64,000 bases of DNA from Panulirus ornatus (lineage: Eukaryota > Arthropoda > Malacostraca > Decapoda > Palinuridae): assembly GCF_036320965.1 (NCBI RefSeq), contig NC_092250.1, positions 19,365,117 to 19,429,116 of the forward strand. Direction: 5' to 3'. Under the pieces are notes generated by a model. That model was not told the DNA's origin. It worked only from the letters and a program-made list of their open reading frames with translations, and made no database searches. The position numbers were made by a program, and so were the translations under genes. Below, piece after piece: positions 10,419 through 20,939 of the stretch (positions are counted from its first letter, which is position 1; every line of letters starts with the position of its first letter).

Positions 10419-10661
10419 CTAAATTATGAAAAGAACCTGGGAGTTGTCATTAGCAACAATCTGAAGTACACTAAACAGTGTCAAGTAGCAAGTAAAAAGA
10501 GACAACCAAATGTTAGGTTCACAATGGATCACAAGACACCAGAAATACTTCTCACACTTTATAATTCTCTACTACAACCACACCTTGAATATGCAGCCCA
10601 GTTTTGGTCCCCAAACCATAAAAGAGACATGAAAAAGTTACAAAGTAAAATGATGCATGAT

Positions 10662-10880
10662 TCCTGGGGACGGGAGAAAGAATACTTCCCATGTATTCTC
10701 TGCGTGTCATAGAAGGCGACTAAAAGGGGAGGGAGCAGGGGCTGAAAATCTTCTCCTCGTTTTCAATTTTCCAAAAGAAGGAACAGAGAAGTAAGCCAAG
10801 TGAGGATATTCCCTCTAAGGCTCAGTCCTCTGTTCTTAATGCTATCTCGCTAAAGCCGGAAATGGCAAATATGAAAAAAA
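10662..10880 (+). mobile_element. SINE-A inserted in the CR1-like LINE
   Basis: Starts TTCCTGGGGACGGGAGAAAG and passes through the GGCGACTAAAAGGGGAGGGA block, the AAAAGAAGGAACAGAG middle and the tail CGCTAAAGCCGGAAATGGCA with an A-rich end. RT codons on either side (QSKMM / TKLIPF) belong together, so the SINE is younger than the LINE. Confidence 0.8.
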
Positions 10881-11459
10881 GTGTGACAAAATTGATCCCA
10901 TTTCTTAGAAATCTGGCATGCGGAGAGGCTAAAATGATTGGATCTCTTCTACCTTAGAAAATGTAGACTTCACAACAACTTAACCCAAGTGTTCAAAATT
11001 CTGAACAAGTTCAATAGCGTAAATCACGAACACCTTTTCAAAATACAAGAAAATGTGGTTACCAGGACAAATGAAATGAAATCAAAGCTGAAAGATGGAG
11101 TACAGATGTGGGGAAAAGCTGCTTTTCCTAAAGCTTCATTAAGCATTGGAATAAGTTACCATCAGACGTAATGAATGCAAAGACTATAAATACCTTCAAG
11201 AGTCGCTTTACAAATATCTTATAAATTCAGTTATACTAAGAGAAAAATGCCAGTGATAAACTGTATAAACGACAGCGGTACCTGGAACAGTAGAATGCTA
11301 ATGTGCAGTAATGGGGAGTCAGTGATAGCTTAAGAGGACTCCTGAGCAGAATTACATTTTCAAGTCAAACTCCTTTTTTTTTTTAACCAGACAACATACT
11401 TGTGGGCCAATCATGCCTCCTGTTGTCTGTCTTTCTCATGTAAACTCGTGTAAACTACA

Positions 11460-12060
11460 TTTTCAAGCCCCAATTGCTCAAAATCTTTTTCACTTCATCC
11501 TTCCACCTTCAATTTGGTCTACCTGCTCTCCTTCCTCCCTCTACTTCTGACACATATTTCTTCTTTGTCAACCTTTCCTCACTCATTCTCTCCAAATGGC
11601 CAAACCATTTCCACACACACTCTTCTGCTTTCTCAACCACACTCTTTTTATTACCATACATCTCTCTTACCATTTCATCACTTAATCAAATCACTTTACA
11701 CCACATATTATCCTCAAACATTTCATTTCCAACATATCCACCCTCCTCCATGCAACTTTAACTACAGCCCATGCCTCAAAACCATATAATATTGTTGGAA
11801 CTACTATTCCTTCAAACATACCCATTTTGGCCCTCAGAGATAATGTTCTTTCTTTCTACACATTCATCACTCCCAGAACCTTTGCCCTCTCCCCCACCCT
11901 ATGACTCGCTTCCACTTCCATGGTTCCATTCGCTGCAAAGTCCACTCCCAGATATCTAAAACACTTCACTTCCTCAAATTTTTCTCCATTCAAACTTAAA
12001 TCCCAACTAACTTGTCATTCAAACTTAAATCCCAACTAACTTGTCCATCAACCCTATTGA
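11460..12060 (-). mobile_element. Old LINE-A fragment
   Basis: Minus-strand C-terminal domain and end of the RT of LINE-A with many changes. A 29-base segment (CATTCAAACTTAAATCCCAA...) is tandemly repeated at about 11989-12046. 12061-12324 up to exon 3 holds nothing I recognise apart from a weak LINE-like stretch. Confidence 0.65.
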
Positions 12061-12324
12061 AGAGGTTAACAAAGAGGATGTTTGTTTCGAAAATGGAGGG
12101 AGCAAGAGAAAGGAGGAGGCGAAACTGGATTAAATATAAGAGTTAAGTAGGGTTTGTGCAAGAGGAATGCCAGATGGAGTACTTCATATACCCCAACTAC
12201 GATGTGAGAATGTTAAAACTTAGTTTTTCTTAGTCAAGAACAGGCAAACAATAAAAAGGTAAGATGGATATCATAAGTTGGATTGTATTTACAATGACAT
12301 GCATAACGGTCACATATGACTTAC

Positions 12325-12471
12325 CTGATAGAAATAAAGGTCACTTGTGAACTGATGTATCGTGGCAGGCAACAGAGCCCTAGCTGGGTTCATGACTTTC
12401 TTGATAACATCACTCATGGTGCTGAGACGCAAATCTTTCACTTCTGTAATCTTACCTCCAAGGATTTCCAT
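12325..12471 (-). CDS. CENP-P-like gene, exon 3
   Basis: Minus-strand exon of 147 nt (49 codons), phase 0 at both ends, after acceptor TTTGTAATGCAG and before donor CAG|GTAAGT. It reads MEILGGKITEVKDLRLS, then VIKKVMNPARALLPATIHQF and TSDLYFYQ. The pattern of a strand, then 'evkDLrl', then a helix ending in a Phe/Tyr-rich segment parallels the middle of the CENP-P RWD domain. The next exon lies 7.4 kb away, in an intron filled with transposons. Confidence 0.72.
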
Positions 12472-12724
12472 CTGCATTACAAATTGTACATGAACTATTA
12501 GTAGTTTCTGTAATAGAATGAAGTGCTACCTCACAAATGAGTTGAGGTTACATATGATTTTCAATTTAGTGAAAAAAAATCATCCAAGCAGTACATGCAT
12601 AATGTTCCAAAAACATTTCTCATTACATTTCCACACAGTCTGTTATCTAAGTGACAAAATACTAACCTAGGAAGGCTTTGATCATTTTGGTCTATCAAGT
12701 TACTAAAGATGTGATTCATTTGAT

Positions 12725-12875
12725 TTCACTTGCAGTAATGGATATAAACTCATGGGAAAATGTTTTTCCTCATGTGAAGCAAAGTGCTTTTTCTTCAACA
12801 GGATTGTTAACATATGGAATGATTTGCCAATCAGAGTGGTTGACAGCAGTAGTATAGATACATTTATGGATTTTT
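12725..12875 (+). mobile_element. CR1-like LINE C-terminal fragment
   Basis: Plus-strand translation RIVNIWNDLPIRVVDSSSID is the conserved end of CR1-like polymerases. Only about 50 codons remain. Confidence 0.55.
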
Positions 12876-13330
12876 TTTTCATTATTATACCTAATCGCTG
12901 TCTCCCACGTTAGTGAGGTAGCGCAAGGAAACAGACAAAAGAATGGCCCATCCCACCCACATACACATGTATGTACATCAACGCATACATGCACATATAC
13001 ATTTCAATGTATACATACATATACATACACAGGCATATACATCTATACATATGTACATATTCATACTTGCTGCCTTCATCCATTCCTGTCGCCACCCTGC
13101 CACACATTAAATAGCTGTTCATTCACCAATCCTACAAACCTCATGTCCCCCAGTTATACCCTCAAATAACACATTACACACTTTTGCATTTAAATCACCC
13201 ATCACTAATACCCATTCTCTAGCATCAAAACAGCTGACAATCTCTCTCGGCTACTCCCAAAATAGTCTCGTCAAGGGACTCCTTACTCCAAAGAAGTCCA
13301 TCCTCCCTGCATTTGATTGTATTGCAGTTT
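12876..13330 (-). mobile_element. LINE-A tail joined to endonuclease fragment
   Basis: 12893-13100 is the minus-strand LINE-A tail and part of its 3' UTR (ATCGCTGTCTCCCACGTTAG). 13105-13320 instead resembles the minus-strand endonuclease region (GTATTTGGGTGAT-type GDLNA segment near 13190-13205). The middle of the element is missing, so this is an internally deleted or chimeric copy inside intron 2 of the CENP-P-like gene. Confidence 0.55.
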
Positions 13331-13573
13331 GTATGATAATATAAATAGTATATACCAGTTATATTAAGAAAATTTTATGACAGAAATGAAAAATTTCCAA
13401 GTTTGTATGACTGTGTGAACATCAAGAATAAGCAAAGTAATCTGTGAGGTTGCCAGTATGAGCATGGCCATATAAAAAACTATCACTGTAAAAACTATTG
13501 CCACTGATTAGATATCATAATTAACCTTTTCTGAACTTTATTCAATCTATTAGAAGTATGCTGAAAAACTCAC

Positions 13574-13865
13574 ATCATAATTTGCAGAAAACTTGGCACT
13601 ATAGGCAAAATCTCCAACGTTCCCTTCAACTGTCCACAACTTCACCAAACCTTTTTCAGTAACTTGGTCTTCACTATCATGCTGGTCTTGGTTTCCATGA
13701 CTTTCAAGCTCCAAGCCTTCATCCATGCCAACAACTCTCTCTTGTTCCACTTTTACCATGGAAAATGAACTTGATGAGACTAATTTCTGTGCTGTAATAC
13801 GTTTCTGCATCAAATCGATGTGTTCTTGATGTAGAAATAATTTTTCATCTATTGGTCCAAGAGTA
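13574..13865 (-). CDS. CENP-P-like gene, exon 2
   Basis: Minus-strand exon of 292 nt after acceptor TTGTTTCAG and before donor GAT|GTGAGT. Its first base completes a Cys codon with exon 1. It encodes TLGPIDEKLFLHQEHIDLMQ, a charged Asp/Glu-rich linker (about 100-135 of the protein), then LVKLWTVEGNVGDFAYSAKF and SANYD. The last segment resembles the first strands of an RWD domain. It connects the N-terminal coiled coil to the RWD-like part. Confidence 0.72.
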
Positions 13866-14541
13866 CTGAAACAATTGGTATTATTATTGAGACAGCATTA
13901 GATGCTTAGAGCTTTTGTGCCGCAACACTTAAAAATCTTAAACATATTTCCTCTTCATAAGGGAAACTCCTACTTACTCAACTGTATAAATCCCTTTCAG
14001 AGGAAAAGCACTTTGAATACCAATTTGAGAAAACAATGACAATATAGCAAATCAAGATAGCACCCTATGTTAACTTCAAAATGCATTTGAGAATAAGAAT
14101 CTACTCAGCATGACCCTCCATGTTGCATGTGCAACAAAGAGGAGCTGGTGACTTATACAGTCAATGAATTGGCAAGGATTAAAAGATGAGAGATGTCTTT
14201 TGCAAAAAGTCTATTCAATCAAAAGTTCACATGCTGGACACCCATCAAATAGATCTACAGTAAGTTTGCTTAAATTCCTATAAACAACAGCCTATTATAA
14301 TACCAATATGAATCAATTATTCCTCTTAATCTCTTAATCTAATAAGTAGTCTTTCACATGGCATCCAGGGTAACATACCATATGCAATAGTTATTTACCT
14401 TTTTTAACTAAAATGAACTCAAAAGATTTAAATAAAAGATAACTACTGCAACATCAGAATTACTGTACTGTGAAATGACAAAAAAAAACCTTGCAATAAC
14501 AGATATATCACTTAATAAATGCAAAACAAGCAGACACATAC
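13866..14541 (-). other. Intron 1 of the CENP-P-like gene
   Basis: AT-rich sequence without recognised repeats or genes. Confidence 0.5.
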
Positions 14542-14732
14542 CATGCACTTGAATCTTGCAAAGACAGCTGGGCCTGATGATACAATGCTTCTCCTTGTAA
14601 ATATCTTTTTTTCCTCTCTAGCTTTCTTAACTGACTCTGCAACTCAGCCACATCTTTTGCTAGGCTTTTGTGAAGGGACCTCATCCAGGCCACTTTTGTG
14701 TTGCTATATTTGTCACTTAAAGATGGGGCCAT
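14542..14732 (-). CDS. CENP-P-like gene, exon 1 (start codon)
   Basis: Minus strand. Starts at ATG 14732-14730, 10 bases inside an exon that begins after acceptor TTTTCCACAG, so an upstream non-coding (or short coding) exon must exist. The context GCAATGG is good. Sixty-three codons end in donor CATG|GTATGT. Residues about 10-60 (SLAKDVAELQSQLRKLERKK) form a coiled coil, typical of CENP-O/P-class subunits. The five exons give 314 residues; human CENP-P has 288. I infer a kinetochore (CCAN-type) role only from topology. Another RWD or coiled-coil protein is possible. Confidence 0.65.
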
Positions 14733-14889
14733 TGCTATTTCTCTGTGGAAAAGTGAACCAAAAGAAATACTTTAGGTTCTCAAAGAATTAGAAATGACAT
14801 GAGATTGGTTTGAAAGTAAATTTAAGGGTTATCTCCCAATCTATCTATGTATCTATGTGTATGAAGATGTATATGTTATCATTTTTTTT

Positions 14890-15440
14890 CTATTTCATGC
14901 ATTGAGCTGTTAACTGTGGAGCAGGAATGCGCCATGAATGGATGATGGCAAGCAAGTATGAATGTGTAGATATGTAAATATATGTATGAATGGTGTGTAT
15001 ATACACATGTATATGTATGTGCAAGACAAAGAGGATATACGTGTTGGAGGTGGAGGGAACAGGGAGAAGCAGGAGACCAAACTGGAGGTGGAAGGATGGA
15101 GTGAAAAAGATTTTGAGCGATTGAGGCTTGAACATACAAGAAGGTGAGAGGTGTAGAAGGAATAGAGTGAATTGGAACAATGTGGTATACCGGGTTTGCC
15201 GTGTTATCAATGGACTGAACCAGAGCATGTGAAATGTCTGGGATAAACCATGAAAAGGTCTGTGGGGCCAGGATGTGGATAGGGAGCTGTGATTCCGGTG
15301 CATTACATATGAAAGTTAGACAATGAGTGTGAATGAATGTGGCCTTTTTGACTGTTTTCCTGGTGCTACCTTGCTGAAGCAGGGGGGTAGCAATACTGTT
15401 TCCTGTGGGGCAGGGAAGCGCCAGGAATAGATCAAACAGC
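14890..15440 (+). mobile_element. Old LINE-A 3' ends (two tails)
   Basis: 14890-15015 is tail-like. 15020-15440 is a C-terminal domain fragment (EDIRVGGGGNREKQ..., then WNNVVYR) with 3' UTR and tail (CTACCTTGCTGAAGCAGGGG). Plus strand, diverged. The tail repeats itself again at 15390-15440. Confidence 0.6.
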
Positions 15441-15599
15441 ATCGCTACCCCCCACTTCAGCAAGGTAGAACCAGACGATGTAATTATCTTACAGCACTTG
15501 ACACTGTGTGTGTTCCATTTCCATGTGGTTTTGCCTGCATCTTTTGTACACATTACTTGTGTACTTCCTGCATATATGGGATTCTTGACCCCTAACTCA

Positions 15600-16450
15600 T
15601 TCCATATCTATCTTTTGGCTGCATAAGTCAGGGATGGGAGGACTATGTTGTCCCTTAATCCTATCTTCACATCCATACCTTCCATACTTACACCAGTACC
15701 CTTCCATTATTCTATTAAGGGACCCACTGACTCTTCTTTCCTGTGCTGTTCTCAATCTTATCTCTCCTATCAACAAACTTACCTTAGATAGCTTCAAAAT
15801 ACTTATATTCTCTCACCTTTTCCAGTCTTCCTTACCCATATCTGAAACACAGTTTAGTACACTTCTTTCACTCTATAGGGCTCTGGAATATGTATACTTA
15901 TACTGTGCTTCTTTTTAAACACCATTACTTTACTTTGTTGCACTCATCTCCAATTGCCTACACTTACACACATCAAAAAACACACTTCCATCTTTCTGTA
16001 ACTCCTCTTCAATCTTAGTAAACTACACAATATCATCCACATATAGGCTTGCCACCAGCCACTATACCTTACTATCACTCAATCTCTGCACCTTCTTTCC
16101 CTAGTTTTGCTTTCATTTCTCATATCACCTAATCCATATATGTGTTAAAAAGCCACAGTAACATCACATCCCTGCCTCATATCCACATATATACTGCAAC
16201 TTTCACTCAACTCTACATTCACTCTTACACATGCATTTGCTACTCTATAAAAGGCTTTCACACCAACCAACAGTTGACCCCCTATCCCAGACATCCCATA
16301 AAGCATTCCACTTGACTGTCACACTTTCTTCAGATCAATGAAAGTTACATACAAATATGGACAGGAAAAAGTATCTAAATATATTTCATCTGCTCCAACC
16401 TGCTTGGTAGTCCTCCCTCTTAAAAGCAAATACAACAATGCTGCAAACCA
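15600..16450 (-). mobile_element. Decayed LINE of a separate RTE-like family
   Basis: The minus strand contains an RT motif-A-like segment (YVTFIDLKK) and a GMSGIGGQLLVGVKAFYRV-like segment near 16260-16350, broken by stops. It is similar to but clearly distinct from LINE-A. Confidence 0.5.
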
Positions 16451-16930
16451 CACAAAACTGAGCACTCAGAACAATCACTGTCAGCCTAACCACACAAAAT
16501 CAACACCTAAACAGTGAAGCAAAATCCTCCCAATATAATCCCACCTCAACATGATCATTCATTTCCTTAAAACAGCACTGACCCCATCCAACCAAACCGC
16601 TCTACAACTAACCATCCAACCCCAGAGTAGAATTAACACACTTCAGGAACCTTTACTAACATACACTCCCATCCCCAACAAACACAACACTAGCAAAACA
16701 TACACACAAAAATAACCCGATAAACACTAAATAACCGCCCTTCCAACTCAGTCTTAAACATCACCCTGACAGACATACACCCCTCAGAAGCCACACTCCC
16801 TAGACATACAGTCGCACTCTCTCTCGTCTACACTCAGGACATCATCCATCCCTTGAACACTACAAACGCCAAAACACTTACTGGTCACTTGACCCACACT
16901 CTCCCCAAAGAGACACATATATAGCATAAC
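16451..16930. other. A/C-rich region of unknown origin
   Basis: Strand-asymmetric: the plus strand is rich in A and C for nearly 500 bases. Short peptide-like stretches occur (TLTDIHPSEATLPRHT-like) but no continuous frame. Possibly a degraded retroelement. I could not assign it. Confidence 0.3.
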
Positions 16931-18887
16931 CAGTTTATGACCTATAGTCCCACATGGCAGATGAGCACTGTGGTTATATACTGTGATGATGTGTAAGTGC
17001 CATTGTGGGCTTATGTTATGCTAAACTTAGTTAGACTGTGTTAAGTTAGTCCAAAGCCAGTTACGTTAGGTTGGGCTAAACTCTGGTTAAGTTAGGCTTA
17101 ACTTAGGTAGCTTGATAACACGCCAGGAATGGATTGCCAATACTCTCCATAAACACTTTGCTGCCAACTTCTCACCAAATCATGAATCCATTTCAGCTTG
17201 AGTTTGAGTGATGGCAGCATAAATGCATGCATTATCAGTAAAATAATGTCTGGCCCACTGGCACCAATGAATCAAAGGTTATTCTTCTCATTAGTTGGCA
17301 TAATAACAACAGCCTATCAAACAACAATAAGTGTGAACAAGTAAAAGGTCAATCAAAATTAAGTGTTGACTTCTAAGGGAAGATATGAAGTTCTCATGTT
17401 TCCCTAAATTTTACAAGTATTTCTCTGAACTTTCTAAACAGTGAAACCCAGCAAAATTAAAAGAGGATGGCACTATAGGAGGTGAAATAAACCTATATTA
17501 CTGCAGGAGACTCTAAATTTATGATGCTTATATCTATATCAGTAGCTAATAACTTTCTGTTAGTATCATATGATTTTGTTTCGCAACAGCCATCTCAATG
17601 ATGCAATGCCATACATCCCACTGTGAATTTACATGTTAACTAGAATTGCTAATACAAACATAATTTCATTAATCGTCTGAGTTTTCTACAATCTAACAGG
17701 GAGTACTTCACAGGTCCTACTGCAATCTTCTTGGATCTCGTTGTTTAAGGATACCTGTTTAATCGCAGGTCTATGTTTACCTCAAATTACCCCTGATCTT
17801 TACACCTCTGTCAAAGATCAACTTCAAGCCATAATACTCTAAATTATATTCTTTCTTACCAAATTTTCTATAGTACAATGCCAGGATAAAACAATAAATG
17901 GTATTCCAAATCTAGCTTCTATTATCGGTGTCCAAAATTTTCCCAGCCACATAGGAATGGGTTTGTCGAATAATGACACAGGTGTGTAATTACAAATAAA
18001 AGGTTAAGGACCACTAAAGGTTTCTGAAGTCCAAATCCTCAGCATGATAAATCTAACCTACCTTAATATCTATTCCCTTAAGTGTTCACAGATGACTTTG
18101 AACTAACTCATTCAAGTATGTCAGCCAATCACATGTGTGCTACACCATACCTGGACAACCACCATGAGTGTAAATATTTATCCTGACACAGACACCATGA
18201 GTGTAAGACAGGTGGAGCTCCTCATCCCCAACATCATTGTAATTAATGAAACTCGTAAGTGTCGATCATGGTGAAACTCATTGATAAACTTGATATAGGT
18301 TCTGAGATAACTTATATGTATCAAAGTGAATGTCTGCTTTCCAGTGCAGGGTGATTTAAAATTTGGAGCACGCAAACAGACGCAACTTGTAGTCTTTGCT
18401 ATTAATGAAGATTGTATGTTATAGATATCATAGTAAGTTTGTACTTGACCAGTAAATGGAATTCGCTGATTATGATTATGTGAAATTTGTAACAAACTAG
18501 TTGAGGAGTATATTGAAAGCTTGTAATGAGAGGAAACTGGCAGCTACTCGATATGGATCTATAGGAGTAGAGCAAACTTGCTATGACTTTAAACAATGAA
18601 ATACTACAGGTGAATTCAGTGCAACATGCAAATATATACATCATTTCCTTCTCACAAGAGCTGAGGTACTTGTGGCACACAGCCAACAGATCAATCAAAC
18701 CCTGGAAAGAACGAGGATGGTTCTTTTCCCCAACAATTTCAAACGAAGACAAAACTAATTCATTGATTTATTTGTAACGTTTGAATATTCAATGGAATTT
18801 GATATTTCTTAGCGATTTTATACATTGAGCTTACTGGGTTTACGCTCGTCATTGCCAGATGCATCAGTCAGGCAGCAAGTTGTTTGT
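16931..18887. other. Mostly unique sequence upstream of the possible promoter
   Basis: No gene is seen. 17010-17115 contains several GTTAGG/CTTAGG-like words (GTTACGTTAGGTTGGGC and others) that loosely resemble the arthropod telomere repeat TTAGG but are not tandem. Confidence 0.35.
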
Positions 18888-18960
18888 TGACGTAACCTCT
18901 TTCATCATGATGGAAGTTTTTAAGGTACAGTATGATGAGTTTTAGTGTAAATGACTTTTT
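18840..18960 (+). promoter_or_regulatory. Possible COX19 promoter and first exon region
   Basis: A CRE/ATF-like site TGACGTAA at 18888-18895 is followed by CATGATGGAAGTTTTTAAG and a splice-donor-like GTACAGT at about 18925. COX19 needs a 5' non-coding exon, because its ATG-bearing exon begins at an acceptor. This is an inference from position and motif only. Confidence 0.25.
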
Positions 18961-20268
18961 GTTTAACGTTTCATGTATACATGTGCATAGGACATATATT
19001 AGCACAGGGCTAAGTTAAGAAAATAGCAGAATTGCACGGAAATTGTGACCTTGGACGTGTTTATGTAGTTTACGTGAGTTACTAAGGTACTGATAATGGT
19101 ATAATTTCCCTATTGCTAGTATCCTCTTGCAAGTTTTCCTTTGGAGTATCATCACGGTGACATTATCAAGTGCGTCTGGTCGAGATTTTCAGGTGGTGGT
19201 AATGAATACATAGCAAAGACACATCACTGGAGGTGAATGCAAGGGATGAGTGGACGAAAACCCATCATTGGGGTAGTCACCAGTAGATCTTGTTCCACTT
19301 GCAGACGGTCGTATTAAGCAGGGTTAGGGAGGGTACTTAACGTAAGGTTAATATATAGAGTTGGTACTAATCATTCTTTGTATAGTAATCTATGATTTTA
19401 TAAAGAAAAGTCACACTAGAAAGAATATGGAGATTATTCTGTATGTTCGGCAATGTGTCAAAAGATATTGTGCTGACTGGTTTTCATCGTGACATTTTGT
19501 CTTGGTCACCTTTTTGTTGCATTGAAGCATATGAAGCAGCCTAGGGACACCATGGTAAGGTCTGTAGGGTCTGGTTGTGGATTGACAGCTAGAGTCCTGT
19601 CATAGTCAGTACTTAACAGTGCCTTGCTAATGTAGGAATTGACAAACAGTTTTAAAAAGATTATTATTATCTCCACTGTTTTTGGTTTTATTTTATTGAT
19701 TCTGACCTGAGCATACACAGGAAAGCTCTGACACACGATTTCAACCATATTATGCAAAAATATAATTTGATATTCTGAAGTGGTTGATGCATAAAACCTA
19801 ATTAGAATAAGAGTGTTTGCTTTTGGATTATTCTATTAATGTTTCATGATTGATACTATAATGTTTTAATGTAAACTTGGCTGCTATGTGAGGTTAGGGA
19901 AGGTTTCATTTTTTCTGGTGACATATTAGTTCATCTTTTATGTTATTTCCACATTTTTCTTGCTCTTCATAATCCTCACCACTATCACCTTTATGCAGTG
20001 TTCTCTTCAGTCCATAGTGCTCTGTGTACTAGAGACTTTCAAATATTCCTTAAGATATTTCAGCAATTTTATATGGAATAACTAAAACATAATTTACTAA
20101 ATATAGTGATATACAATTCACCTGTTTGAAATATTTTTGTATGCCCTTGAAATCATTTTGAGTTTGATCCTCATGGCACAACAAATCAGATTTTGCCAGT
20201 ACATACTTTGCTGTTTTAACCCGTTATCCATTGAAAGAGGGAATATGAAGATTCTTTTTTTACTTGCA

Positions 20269-20270
<2 letters not shown>
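18961..20270. other. Unassigned sequence
   Basis: AT-rich, with no recognised gene or repeat. Confidence 0.4.

Positions 20271-20271
<1 letters not shown>

Positions 20272-20341
<70 letters not shown>
20272..20341. repeat. (TA)n microsatellite
   Basis: About 70 bases of TA repeats immediately 5' of a LINE-A insertion. Confidence 0.97.
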
Positions 20342-20345
<4 letters not shown>

Positions 20346-20366
20346 GCAACTGGTGCAACTGGAGGG

Positions 20367-20939
20367 ATGTCTGATCATTATCTTGTGGAGGCTAAGGTGA
20401 AGATTAGTATGGGTTTTCAGAAAAGAAGAGTGAATGTTGGGGTGAAGAAGGTGGTGAGAGTAAGTGAGCTTGGGAAGGAGACCTGTGTGAGGAAGTATCA
20501 GGAGAGACTGTGTACAGAATGGAAAAAGGTGAGAACAATGGAAGTAAGGGGAGTGGGGGAGGAATGGGATGTATTTAGGGAATCAGTGATGGATTGCGCA
20601 AAAGATGCTTGTGGCATGAGAAGAGTGGGAGGTGGGCTGTTTAGAAAGGGTAGTGAGTGGTGGGATGAAGAAGTAAGAGTATTAGTGAAAGAGAAGAGAG
20701 AGGCATTTGGACGATTTTTGCAGGGAAAAAATGCAATTGAGTGGGAGAAGTATAAAAGAAAGAGACAGGAGGTCAAGAGAAAGGTGCAAGAGGTGAAAAA
20801 AAGGGCAAATGAGAGTTGGGGTGAGAGACTATCAGTAAATTTTAGGGAGAATAAAAAGATGTTCTGGAAGGAGGTAAATAGGGTGCGTAAGACAAGGGAG
20901 CAAATGGGAACTTCAGTGAAGGGCGTAAATGGGAGGTGA
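20367..20939 (+). pseudogene. LINE-A endonuclease end and linker (190 aa)
   Basis: Begins at SDHYLVEAKVKI, the catalytic Asp-His segment of the APE endonuclease, and covers the charged linker (KKVVRVSELG, WWDEEVRVLVKEKREAFGRF). It ends at VNGR* because two single-base deletions around 20931-20942 (compare the 32585-32601 copy) shift the frame before the RT. The upstream half of the nuclease is absent. Confidence 0.8.

Larger units (their letters stand above)
9248..11455 (+). mobile_element. CR1-like LINE, decayed, interrupted by SINE-A
   Basis: Plus-strand reverse transcriptase of a different LINE class. Visible pieces: NGPDNLAPRFLKE, YVVYLDFQKVFDKVPKR (motif A), SGVPILFTIYLNDLE (motif B, missing the usual QGSVLGP-type block), MKFNVYKCKVMHFG, HLEYAAQFWSPN, and after the SINE TKLIPFLRNLACGEAK. 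The ADD box is changed to VDNTKLGG, so it is inactive. The best frame is 9918-10418. Confidence 0.75.
4085..14742 (-). other. Extent of the five-exon CENP-P-like gene
   Basis: The introns are 676, 1,102, 7,432 and 493 bases from 5' to 3'. All splice phases agree (2/1, 0/0, 0/0, 1/2), which is strong evidence for a real gene. The 7.4-kb intron holds two young LINE-A insertions, a segmental duplication and a CR1-like LINE. A functional name would need a profile search. Confidence 0.6.

Noticed and set aside
17010..17115. Interstitial telomere repeat (TTAGG)n
   Set aside because: Only scattered TTAGG-like words and no tandem array.
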